Shown here: positions 26,813 to 35,831 of the stretch, in pieces
Position numbering within the stretch: position 1 is the stretch's first letter
How the letters are laid out: each line of letters starts with the position of its first letter
Source: Candidatus Omnitrophota bacterium
GTDB lineage: Bacteria; Omnitrophota; Gorgyraeia; 2-01-FULL-45-10
Length of the DNA stretch: 39,837 nucleotides
Direction of reading: 5' to 3'
Assembly: GCA_016935115.1 (NCBI GenBank)
Contig: JAFGRN010000021.1
Location: forward strand, 1 to 39,837
Translations under genes and position numbers: made by a program
The notes under the pieces: model-generated
What the model was told of the DNA's origin: nothing
What the model saw: only the letters and a program-made list of their open reading frames with translations
The model's database searches: none

Positions 26813-29080
26813 TCACCCTTTCTTATTGGTGAAGCCCGCTTTTATCAAAGCGTCTCTTATATGCCTGTTACTCATGAAATTTTTCCATATAAATCCCGTA
26901 CGAAAATTCTCAACAGGTATCAATATCATCCCCACGCCTATGCCATAGTAAGTATTGGCATACCAGCTAAGGTCGCGATTGAAAGAATCCTTGAGCCCGT
27001 ACTGGCCCCAGAGCCGGGGATATGTCACATACATGTATTTCAGCGCGGAGATGGAAAGATACGGCGTAAAGACTATTGATCCCGCCGGTCCGGTCGGAGA
27101 TACTGTGCCGTCATACTGCGGCTCTCCGCTGCCCATAGGAGGAACGCCGAAGTGCATGATATATCCGCCGGGCCGCGCCATGGATGTTATGCCCCAGCTG
27201 TTCGGGCCGTAACCCTTGAATTTATCGGAATTATCGATGCAGAACTGCCTGTTGGCCAGCGTGGCATTGGTAGAGTTTTCAAACCAGTCGACTCCCTTGC
27301 CGTCAACTAAATCGCGAAGGTCGAACCACAGATGGGCATATTGATATGAAAAAAGCGCGCCGTGCCATGTATAGATGAACGGCTTGCCGTTCTCGTAAGG
27401 GCCGGATTGCCTGTTCCAGGCGTAAAATACCTTGGGATCTACGGGATGCGTCGGGGAGCCTATCGCGAGAAGGCAGACAAGTATCGTCTCGTCCGTGTAA
27501 AAATCCCAGTATGACTCGAGGAATCCCCTCTCGGGGGACCAGCCCATGGAAAAATTATTAAACCATGGCCCTGGCTCCTGCTCCAGGAACTTTTCCCACT
27601 CAACGGCCCTATATATCTCCTCGGCTTTTTGCTTCACTTCTCCGCTGAAATACTCTCCGGCAGTTAGGGCGCCGCAGACGAGTATAGCAGTATCAACCGT
27701 GGATATTTCGCTCTTTCCGGCGCGTTTTGCCGTATGTTTATTGAGAAAATGATAGAAGAATCCAAAGCGTCCCTCGGCCAAAGATTCTTCCTCGCCGGCG
27801 CGAGGAAGGAATGTATTGAGCGCCAGAAGCGCCCTACGCCTTGCCTCAGCCTTGTCCAGCCAGCCTCTCTCAGTCCCTATACACAATGCGGCAAGACCTA
27901 ACCCGGTTGCCGCTATGCTGGCATCACCACCACCGGAGGTATCGGCAAAGAGGCCTGTCTCGGCATCCTGATGGTCATTGAAAAAATCGAATGCTTTCCT
28001 CTCTATCAGATTCAGAAATTCATCATCGGTTATCGGCTGAACACCGCAATCAATAAGTATCTCCGTGGCTTTATCATCGCCCCATATATTTGTGGCAACG
28101 GCCCTGACCTGGTAACTTAAAAGTTCTCTCGTATTATCAGGTTCCCAGTTTATCTTATGGACAGTCCCTTCCACATCGTAATCTGCGCCTATGGTCCTCC
28201 AGCTGTTACCGCGATCTACGGAGTATTCGAATCTGACACTCTCGAGGGAAGGATTCTGATAAAAACTCTCTGTTGTTATTTCGAGTATATTATCGCCTTT
28301 AAATGCGGGACAATGTTTGGCGTCGATGCCGTTAACCTTGAAAGATTCTTCATCCGGCGCTTTCAGGTCCTTGCCGTCCTCCCCCGCGGAAGAGAGAACC
28401 GACTCCGGCCTGTTCCCGAACATTATGTCATCTATATAGACTACGCTCTTCTTATTGCCGGCCTTGTTCTCGAATACAATAACCAGTTCCGACATCTTAG
28501 ACCAGTCCGTTATCTTGCTAAAAACCTTGAGCGGTATGACAACCTTACTCCATTCCTTGCTGACTATCCCGCCCCTGATATATGCGTTCACATAAACGTA
28601 GCTGTTAATATCCTGGCCATATGTAAAGATACCGTCGCCATTAACATCCTGGTGCAGTTCTACCTTGATATCGCTTATCTCCTGCGAACCCTTAATCCAA
28701 AAAGACAGGTAGTTATAATCTTTCAGGTCGAGTGATTCCGTAGAACCGCTCTTCCCCGGCACTTCTTTACCCAGCTTTATCCAATAAAATGTAAACTCTC
28801 CCAGCCTTTCCACATCATAATCGAGTGTTACCGCATAGCCGGTATTGCCTTTTACATAGCCTTCATCCTGTATCACTGCTGCATAGAGCGTTCCGGGCTT
28901 GTTTTCATCACCGCCTGAAAGGCCGCCGAGATTTGTGTATAGAGAACCTTCGTTATAATTCGCCAATGATATCGGCTTGATGAATTTAATGGGCTTCTGC
29001 GGAAGGTCCTGGGTAAAACCGGTATTACATATAGAGGTAGTGCAGATTATAAAAAAAATTGCGGCAAATGCTCTTCTCAT
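26813..29080 (-). CDS. Secreted glucoamylase-fold (PF10091-like) protein with N-terminal CIA30-like domain
   Basis: Start moved to MRRAFAAIFFIICTTSICNTGFTQ (signal peptide, AAGGA upstream). DYNYLSFWIKGSQEISDIKVELHQDVNGDGIFTYGQD; catalytic-fold region NATLANRQFCIDNSDKFKGYGPNSWGITSMARPGGYIMHFGVPP. Confidence 0.8.
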   Translation of the reverse strand: MRRAFAAIFFIICTTSICNTGFTQDLPQKPIKFIKPISLANYNEGSLYTNLGGLSGGDENKPGTLYAAVIQDEGYVKGNTGYAVTLDYDVERLGEFTFYWIKLGKEVPGKSGSTESLDLKDYNYLSFWIKGSQEISDIKVELHQDVNGDGIFTYGQDINSYVYVNAYIRGGIVSKEWSKVVIPLKVFSKITDWSKMSELVIVFENKAGNKKSVVYIDDIMFGNRPESVLSSAGEDGKDLKAPDEESFKVNGIDAKHCPAFKGDNILEITTESFYQNPSLESVRFEYSVDRGNSWRTIGADYDVEGTVHKINWEPDNTRELLSYQVRAVATNIWGDDKATEILIDCGVQPITDDEFLNLIERKAFDFFNDHQDAETGLFADTSGGGDASIAATGLGLAALCIGTERGWLDKAEARRRALLALNTFLPRAGEEESLAEGRFGFFYHFLNKHTAKRAGKSEISTVDTAILVCGALTAGEYFSGEVKQKAEEIYRAVEWEKFLEQEPGPWFNNFSMGWSPERGFLESYWDFYTDETILVCLLAIGSPTHPVDPKVFYAWNRQSGPYENGKPFIYTWHGALFSYQYAHLWFDLRDLVDGKGVDWFENSTNATLANRQFCIDNSDKFKGYGPNSWGITSMARPGGYIMHFGVPPMGSGEPQYDGTVSPTGPAGSIVFTPYLSISALKYMYVTYPRLWGQYGLKDSFNRDLSWYANTYYGIGVGMILIPVENFRTGFIWKNFMSNRHIRDALIKAGFTNKKG

Positions 29081-29143
29081 GGCCGGAATCCTTATTCGGA
29101 CGGGATGGGCGCAAATCAATGCGCCCATCCGTCCATACTGATC

Positions 29144-29758
29144 TTATTTATTCTTTGTGAATCTGATATCGTCGATGTAAATAACGCCCTTCTTATTGGA
29201 CGCTATCCTGTCTTCGAAAACGATGACAAGTTCCGACAGGTTGGAGAAATCGGTTATCCCTTTGAAATCCTTAAGAGGAATAACGATATCCTGCCATGCA
29301 TCGGTGATATTTGTGACATAATAGCGGCCGACCTGTTTCGACGCGTTCTTCAGTTCAACCTTGAAGACGGTCGTATAACCGATCTTGCCGTCACCCTTCA
29401 CCCACAGGGCCAGGTTATCATAGCTGGATGCATCAAAATTCTGCAAGAACATCCAGAAACCATTATAAGCGGGATTCTTCGAATCTACCGAATAATCGAG
29501 CTTCATTGCGAAGCCGGTAGTACCGCGCCTGTTGACGGTATCGAAAGATTCACTGCATCCCTGGGTAAAATCGGTGGGATCCTTGCTCCACGCTCCGAAG
29601 TCACCGCCGATATTATTCGGCTTTTCTCCGGTATTGAAATCGGCGATCAGAAACTCATTGCCGGCAGCAGCCTTCACATCAGCCGCGCCGGAAACGCCGG
29701 CCATTACAACCATCGCCATGGCCACAAACATCACGGCAAAGAACATTCTCTTCACCAT
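29144..29758 (-). CDS. Small secreted CIA30-like putative glycan-binding protein
   Basis: 204 aa; signal peptide MVKRMFFAVMFVAMAMVVMAGVSGA; GFWMFLQNFDASSYDNLALWVKGDGKIGYTTVFKVELKN, VIYIDDIRFTK. Strong GGAGGAAGTT ribosome binding site. Confidence 0.75.
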   Translation of the reverse strand: MVKRMFFAVMFVAMAMVVMAGVSGAADVKAAAGNEFLIADFNTGEKPNNIGGDFGAWSKDPTDFTQGCSESFDTVNRRGTTGFAMKLDYSVDSKNPAYNGFWMFLQNFDASSYDNLALWVKGDGKIGYTTVFKVELKNASKQVGRYYVTNITDAWQDIVIPLKDFKGITDFSNLSELVIVFEDRIASNKKGVIYIDDIRFTKNK

Positions 29759-29842
29759 AACTTCCTCCTTTCATTTTTTCTACCCGGAGTATACTATATT
29801 CGCGATTAAAATGCGGTTAGAAGAAGATTAAATATTTCTAAT

Positions 29843-31309
29843 CTACAATATTGGAAGGAGAACGGTAAAAGTGGTGCCGCGGGACGGGGCGCTATCTACC
29901 TTTATGGCGCCGCTATGGGAATCTATTACTGACTTTACTATGCTCAGGCCCAGGCCAAAACCCTGCTCCGTCCTGGACTTATCAATCCTGTAAAATCGGT
30001 CGAATATATGGTCTGCCTGGTCTTTCGACATGCCTATTCCATTATCCGTAATGGTAACACTTGCTGATCCGGAGGTCCTGCCTATGGTTATCGTAACCCT
30101 GCCGCCGGAACCGGTATATTTTATCGCATTGTCGAGAAGATTCACAAATAATTGTTTCAACTGCTGTTCATCGCCTTTTATCGTCATGCCGGCATTTTGC
30201 ACCAGGCTCAATTCCACATTTTTGGCCTCGGCCAGCTTCTTTACCCTGTTAACCGTACCCTGCACCAGCAGATTAAGGTCTATTTCGCGCCTTTCCTGTA
30301 TTATCTTTCTCGCCTCTATACTCGCGAGCATAAGCAGGTTATCTGCAAGATGTATTATCTTATTAACCTCTTCAAGGCTGGATTTAAGGATCGTCTCATA
30401 CTCTTCCTGCGAACGCATCTTCTTTAAGACCACCTCAAATTCGCCTTTAAGTATGGTGAGCGGCGTCTTGAGATCGTGTGAAAGATCCTCAAACAGGCGG
30501 CGCTGGGAAGTAAAAGCATAATCAAGCCGCGCCAGCATGTCATTGAACGTATCGGCAAGCCTGTCGATCTCGTCCCGGGTGCCGGGAAGCTTAAGCTTGA
30601 GTTTCATATTTTCCGCGGTAATAGTATGTATCGTGCTGATGATGGTATTGACGGGGCGAAGCGTCATCGTAGCCAGAAGCGTACCCATTATGCCTGTAAG
30701 CAGCACTGTGACCGGAAATAGGATAACTATGGCGAGCCTGAGGGTATCGAGCGTGGTCTGTATTGAAGTTAGCGGGCTCGCTACCTGGACAACATATTCG
30801 ACCTGATTATTTTGTATGGCCGGAGTTACAAATATCCTGAACTTTATTACCTTCGTCGTGGGAAATGATGGCGAAAGCGTGCTGAAGAGGCTTTTTCCGT
30901 CGAGCACGGTCATAAAGCTCTCTTCGGATATACTTGCTATCCCCTGCGTATTTTTTGACGATGCGACGACTGTGCCATTTGGGTCATATATCTGGACAAT
31001 AATATCGAGAAGCTTCGGGTCTTTGGACTTTTCCTGTACCCATCTCTGGGCTATCGTGGCAAAATTAATACTACCCTGGGATTCATCGATCCTCGCCCCG
31101 TACCGATTCGGGCCGAGCCTCTCCGCTTCCCAGTATGTGCCTATGGCATGTACTATGCCCTCTGCCTTGGAACGCAGGAGGGTATCCATATTCTCATGAA
31201 GGCTACGTCCCACATAATGGAAGAGAACGGCGCTGAATATGGAGAGTGTCAACGCAAGGATCGCCATGTAGGCAATGGTCATCTTGAAGCGTATGGATTT
31301 GTAGAACAT
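29843..31309 (-). CDS. Membrane sensor histidine kinase (HAMP, HisKA, HATPase)
   Basis: 488 aa; two TMs, HAMP-like RPVNTIISTIHTITAENMKLKLKLPGTRDEIDRLADTFNDM, H-box LFEDLSHDLKTPLTILKGE, DNGIGMSKDQADHIFDRFYR, FGLGLSIVKSVI. Confidence 0.95.
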   Translation of the reverse strand: MFYKSIRFKMTIAYMAILALTLSIFSAVLFHYVGRSLHENMDTLLRSKAEGIVHAIGTYWEAERLGPNRYGARIDESQGSINFATIAQRWVQEKSKDPKLLDIIVQIYDPNGTVVASSKNTQGIASISEESFMTVLDGKSLFSTLSPSFPTTKVIKFRIFVTPAIQNNQVEYVVQVASPLTSIQTTLDTLRLAIVILFPVTVLLTGIMGTLLATMTLRPVNTIISTIHTITAENMKLKLKLPGTRDEIDRLADTFNDMLARLDYAFTSQRRLFEDLSHDLKTPLTILKGEFEVVLKKMRSQEEYETILKSSLEEVNKIIHLADNLLMLASIEARKIIQERREIDLNLLVQGTVNRVKKLAEAKNVELSLVQNAGMTIKGDEQQLKQLFVNLLDNAIKYTGSGGRVTITIGRTSGSASVTITDNGIGMSKDQADHIFDRFYRIDKSRTEQGFGLGLSIVKSVIDSHSGAIKVDSAPSRGTTFTVLLPIL

Positions 31310-31340
31310 GCGACTCTCCAGCTATGTGATAACAGACGCT

Positions 31341-31429
31341 GTCATTGCAAGGAGGCCGAAACCTCACTCTTGCCGACGAAGCAATCTATGCTTTAGATTG
31401 CTTCGCTCATTTCATTCGCTCGCAATGAC
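31341..31429. repeat. GTCATTGCGAGGAG repeat, copy C, with inner gcaatcta/tagattgc stem
   Basis: gtcattgcaaggaggcc...cgcaatgac; lies between the histidine kinase and response regulator genes. Confidence 0.88.
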
Positions 31430-31435
31430 AACATT

Positions 31436-32107
31436 TTACTCTTCCTTCAGTACATATCCCCTGCCGCGTACGGTGTGGATAAGCTTAACTTTAGACTCAA
31501 AATCTATCTTATTGCGCAGGTAATTTATATAAACATCTATGACGTTCGTAAACGTGTCAAAATCTATGTCCCAGACATGCTCGGATATCATGGTGCGGGT
31601 TACTATGGCGCCTTCATTACGCATGAGGTATTCGAGAAGAGAATATTCTTTTGTGGTCAATTCTATCTCTTTGCCCGCGCGCGTAACCTTATGCGTCGGA
31701 AGATCAATCTCGAGATCCGCCACCTTAAGCTTGGTCGGCGCTTTCGCGTCCTTCTTCCTTAATATAGCGCGTATCCTGGCCAGAAGCTCCTCAAAAGCGA
31801 AAGGTTTCGTAAGATAATCATCGGCTCCCGCGTCCAGGCCCTTTACCTTGTCTTTTACGGTATCCTTCGCGGTCAACATGATCACAGGCGCTATTACTTT
31901 CTCTTCTTTGAGTTTTTTGCAAAGCTTGAGCCCGTCTATCTTGGGTATCATAAGGTCAAGCAGGATCAGGTCATAGTCATTGGTCTTTGCCATAAATAGG
32001 CCCTGCTCGCCGTCATAAGCCACATCGGCGGCATAGCCTTCTTCTTTAAGGCCGCGCCTTATGAAATCCGCTATCTTCTTTTCGTCTTCTACTATAAGTA
32101 TCCTCAT
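31436..32107 (-). CDS. OmpR/PhoB-family response regulator
   Basis: 223 aa; MRILIVEDEKKIADFIRRGLKEEGY, LILLDLMIPKIDG, wHTH EYSLLEYLMRNEGAIVTRTMISEHVW, VRGRGYVLKEE. Confidence 0.95.
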   Translation of the reverse strand: MRILIVEDEKKIADFIRRGLKEEGYAADVAYDGEQGLFMAKTNDYDLILLDLMIPKIDGLKLCKKLKEEKVIAPVIMLTAKDTVKDKVKGLDAGADDYLTKPFAFEELLARIRAILRKKDAKAPTKLKVADLEIDLPTHKVTRAGKEIELTTKEYSLLEYLMRNEGAIVTRTMISEHVWDIDFDTFTNVIDVYINYLRNKIDFESKVKLIHTVRGRGYVLKEE

Positions 32108-34479
32108 TATCCCATCACAACCTTTACTTTATGCATCCTATTATCACCCGGATCCTTTATAATTGGTAACTTTATCTTCTTGCCATCCAGGTAAATATCT
32201 TTAACGCCTTTCTGCACATGATCGGGGTTATCCACCTCTATAATATATTCAGCCGAACCGTAACGCCTCTTCATTGTAAATCCGTTCCAGCGGCGCGGAA
32301 TACACGGGTCTATCAATAGCCCCTCATATGTGGGCCTCACCCCCAGGATCCAGTTGGTCGATACCCTGTAAAGCCATGCGCCTGAACCGGTATACCATGT
32401 CCAGGCTCCGCAACCATAGTCGGCTGACTGAGGGCCATTAGTATTGCCGGACGTGACATAGGGCTCTGCCTTATATAGATCCGGATCCATTCCTCTTTTA
32501 GGCGGTGAAAAACTCGAATACATCTTATAAGCGATGTCGCCCCTGCCCAGACAGCACTCGGCAAGCACCGCCCAGCAGGCTGAGTGGGTATAGACGGCTC
32601 CATTCTCCCTGACGCCCGCGGCATATCTGGTAATATAGCCGATATTCTCGTCGGGAACGGTAAATCCTGGCGCGATGAGCAGCGGCCCGTACGGGCCGCA
32701 CAGGCGCTTCTCTACCGACTCCATAGATTTAATTTTTCTTTCCGGCGTCGAAACGTCATTGATAATGCCCCAGGACTGCGTCATAAGATAGATCTTGCCC
32801 TCTTTGCATTTCTTCGAGCCGACCAATTTACCGTCATCCCTCGTCGCGGCTATGTACCATTCGCTATCCCAGCCGTATTTATTTATCGCTTTCTTTAACT
32901 CTGCCGCTCTAGCTATGTATCTCTTCGCGCGGGGCCTGTCTTTCTTACGTTCAACTATAGGCGCAAACCTGAGCAAAATCCCGTAAAGGAACTGGCCGAG
33001 CCATATCGATTCTCCTTTCCAGTTCGTCCCTATCATATTAAAACCGTCGTTCCAGTCGCCGGCGCCGATGAGCGGCAATCCGCGCCTGGACCAGCGCGAT
33101 AGGACTTTATCGATCGCCCGTAAGCAGTGCTGGTAGACGGTCCCTGTACCGCCGTCAAGATACGACACCTTTATATCGAGAATCTTAAAATCTTTAGTCT
33201 CTTCCAGATAACTTAAGAGTATGTAGGCCAGCCACAGCAGGTTATCTGTCATATCGGTGATGGCGCCGAATGTGGAGAGCTGATGCCACCAATGATGCAC
33301 AGTACCGTCTTTGAACTGGTGAGCGGCATTCATGAGGATCTGTTTTTTGCAGAGCTCGGGAGCTATGGGCAGGAATACCTGGCTGTCCTGCAGCTGGTCC
33401 CTGAATCCATAGCCGCCCGAAGATTGGTAATAGGCGCTCTTGGCCCAGATCCTGCCGGAAATGGCCTGGTATTTCAGCCATGTATTCGTCATGAAGTTGA
33501 AAGCGTCGTCCGGAGTCCTGACTTCCATGCCGGACAGGAGATCGTTCCAGAATTTTTTTGTCTTCTCAAGCGACCTGTCCGTCTCCGCGACACTATGGTA
33601 TTTCCTTATCCAGCCCTCGGCTTTTTTGCTATCGCCGTAATAACCTATGGTGTAGACGAGCGTCTTCTCCTGGCCGGGCTTAAGGTCCACATCATTATGC
33701 AAGCTGGATATGGAATCATACCAGTCTCCGACGGTATTTGTAAGCTTCCCGTTTTTAACTGCTAAAGGATCCCGCAGGTTCCCGTACATCCCAAGAAAAC
33801 GTTCTTTATCACCCTCGAATGAAACGGGCTTTTCGCTGACACTATTAAAACCGCTTATCGGATAGTCGAAAGATCCCGACGAGATATATTTAGGGACGAG
33901 TTGTTTGCGTTTCGCGGCATAGAGCGTATTTGTGATTTTATTGAACCGGGTACCGATGAATGTCTTCTGAAATTCGCGGTGAGTGTCATCGGAATTACCG
34001 AGGCACCATTCGAAATAGGTAAATAAGCTTATCCTTCTGGCGGAGTTTCCCTCATTCTTCAGCGTAACTTTCCAGACTTCGAGATTTTCCTTGGGGGGAA
34101 TAAATACAGTGGCGGAAGATCTGATGCCACGGAACTTCGATGTAAATGTGGTATAACCTATGCCATGGCGCACTTCATAAAGGTCAAATTTGGCGCAAAC
34201 GGGTTTCCATGTAAGAGACCAGGCTTCGCCGGAATCCCTGTCTTTTATGAATATATACCTGCCCCATTCATCTTTGATTAGATCCTGCATCCAGCGGGTA
34301 ATCCGGGCAAGGTTGGAATTCCCCCACCAGCTCGACCCGCCGCCGGTCTGGGAGATGGTCATGCCGTAATCGCTGTTAGATATTATATTTATCCATGGCC
34401 GCGGGGTATCCGGCCTCGTGATGACGTACTCTTTACCGTCGTCGGTGAAGTACCCGTATTTGGTGCGGAACTTTGCCAT
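32107..34479 (-). CDS. GH94-family glycoside phosphorylase-like protein (specificity unknown)
   Basis: 790 aa, no signal peptide; YGYFTDDGKEYVITRPDTPRPWINIISNSDYGMTISQTGGGSSWW, YYQSSGGYGFRDQLQD, LIGAGDWNDGFNMIG, GVRENGAVYTHSACW, WTWYTGSGAWLYRV. Stop overlaps response regulator start as TAATG. Confidence 0.9.
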   Translation of the reverse strand: MAKFRTKYGYFTDDGKEYVITRPDTPRPWINIISNSDYGMTISQTGGGSSWWGNSNLARITRWMQDLIKDEWGRYIFIKDRDSGEAWSLTWKPVCAKFDLYEVRHGIGYTTFTSKFRGIRSSATVFIPPKENLEVWKVTLKNEGNSARRISLFTYFEWCLGNSDDTHREFQKTFIGTRFNKITNTLYAAKRKQLVPKYISSGSFDYPISGFNSVSEKPVSFEGDKERFLGMYGNLRDPLAVKNGKLTNTVGDWYDSISSLHNDVDLKPGQEKTLVYTIGYYGDSKKAEGWIRKYHSVAETDRSLEKTKKFWNDLLSGMEVRTPDDAFNFMTNTWLKYQAISGRIWAKSAYYQSSGGYGFRDQLQDSQVFLPIAPELCKKQILMNAAHQFKDGTVHHWWHQLSTFGAITDMTDNLLWLAYILLSYLEETKDFKILDIKVSYLDGGTGTVYQHCLRAIDKVLSRWSRRGLPLIGAGDWNDGFNMIGTNWKGESIWLGQFLYGILLRFAPIVERKKDRPRAKRYIARAAELKKAINKYGWDSEWYIAATRDDGKLVGSKKCKEGKIYLMTQSWGIINDVSTPERKIKSMESVEKRLCGPYGPLLIAPGFTVPDENIGYITRYAAGVRENGAVYTHSACWAVLAECCLGRGDIAYKMYSSFSPPKRGMDPDLYKAEPYVTSGNTNGPQSADYGCGAWTWYTGSGAWLYRVSTNWILGVRPTYEGLLIDPCIPRRWNGFTMKRRYGSAEYIIEVDNPDHVQKGVKDIYLDGKKIKLPIIKDPGDNRMHKVKVVMG

Positions 34480-34498
34480 CTCTTTCGCGGTCCTTCCG

Positions 34499-35815
34499 CT
34501 ACTGCCTCTTAAGGAGATTATTCACCTTGTTGATAAACGCGGCGACCGCGGCCCATGCTGTCTTCTTATTGCTGAACAACAGGTCAAGCTCGGGGATTAT
34601 ATACATCTCCTTCGCTTCCCTCCAGGCAGGAGAGAACGGGTCATATATAACATACTTCATCGCGCGATCGAGCATCTTCTTATTATAAGGCACCTTGCCG
34701 TCATCAGCCCAGTACTTTGACATTGCTATCGACATCATCGCGGGTTGAGCAAGCCCTGTCTCGGCGAGCTTCATCTGGGCATTCTTCCCGGAAAGCGCTT
34801 TCACGACTTCGAACGCCTCTTTCGGATATTTCGTCTCTTTTAATACGCAGTAACCCGAACCGCCTGTACCGAAACCGCGCTTGCCGGAAGGGCCTTTTGG
34901 GAACATCACCACATCCCATTCAAAGTCCTGTATCTTACGCAGGCCGGGCGTTTCCCAGATGCCGGAAGAGAACATGGCAAGCCTGCCCGTCATAAACATG
35001 CCCTGTACTCCCATAGCAAGATTTGTCATGGTAGTGGCGGAAGGCTGGACCTTATGCTTATTTATGAGGTCCGAATAGAACTGCAGGCCTTCTACGGAAT
35101 TTTTGGTATTTAAAATACATTCCGTGGGATTCTTCACATTATCGACAAGGCTGCCGCCGAAAGCATAGACAAAGTTCATCCAGGCCCAGGCATAAAAACC
35201 GTACTGGGTAACGCGCCCATCCTTATCGGACTTTGTCAGCTTCTGGGCTTTTTCCAGCATATCATTAATATCCCATTCATCAGTCGGATATGGGATCTTC
35301 GCTTCATCGAACATCTTTTTATTATAATAGACACATGCAAATGGCGCGGTGTCGCGCGGCACAGCATACAGCTTGCCGTCAACAGTAAAGCGGTCTATGA
35401 TCTGCGGATAAAAATCTTTAAGGTTAAATTCCGGATCCGCCGTAACATACGGTGTAAGGTCGAGAAGGACATTCTTAGACTGGAATGTCACAAAGAGGTC
35501 TACTTCGGTGCATATGATATCGGGGGCGGATCTTCCCGCTATACGGGTTAGGAGTTTATCTACATAACCGCGGTAAGGAGTATGCTCCAGTTTTACCAGT
35601 ATATCCGGATGGGACTTCTTCCATTCATCGATTATTCCGGCGATTATATTGACTTCGTCTGGAGCGCCCCAAAATGCTACTTTGATCTCCGTTGGCAACC
35701 CGTTATTGGGAAAGGCTTTCTGCGCTTCGGATTGGCCGGGCGCGCATCCGGCAGCATACAATGATAAAAAAAGAAAAAATGTTAAAAATATCGCGGAGGC
35801 CCTGCCGGACTTCAT
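34499..35815 (-). CDS. ABC sugar transporter extracellular solute-binding lipoprotein
   Basis: 438 aa; lipobox LYAAGC; KVAFWGAPDEVNIIAGIIDEWKKSHPDILVKLEHTPYRGYVDKLLTRIAGRSAPDII, GKLYAVPRDTAPFACVYYNKKMFDEA. Confidence 0.93.
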   Translation of the reverse strand: MKSGRASAIFLTFFLFLSLYAAGCAPGQSEAQKAFPNNGLPTEIKVAFWGAPDEVNIIAGIIDEWKKSHPDILVKLEHTPYRGYVDKLLTRIAGRSAPDIICTEVDLFVTFQSKNVLLDLTPYVTADPEFNLKDFYPQIIDRFTVDGKLYAVPRDTAPFACVYYNKKMFDEAKIPYPTDEWDINDMLEKAQKLTKSDKDGRVTQYGFYAWAWMNFVYAFGGSLVDNVKNPTECILNTKNSVEGLQFYSDLINKHKVQPSATTMTNLAMGVQGMFMTGRLAMFSSGIWETPGLRKIQDFEWDVVMFPKGPSGKRGFGTGGSGYCVLKETKYPKEAFEVVKALSGKNAQMKLAETGLAQPAMMSIAMSKYWADDGKVPYNKKMLDRAMKYVIYDPFSPAWREAKEMYIIPELDLLFSNKKTAWAAVAAFINKVNNLLKRQ

Positions 35816-35831
35816 TTATCCTCCCTTTATC

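Noticed and set aside
29105-29809. 234-aa plus-strand ORF
   Set aside because: Antisense to the CIA30-like gene with signal peptide and strong ribosome binding site; no independent support.
29759-29842. Dedicated promoter before the 204-aa secreted protein (TATAGTATACT on the minus strand)
   Set aside because: A -10-like string is present but I could not find a convincing -35 at proper spacing.
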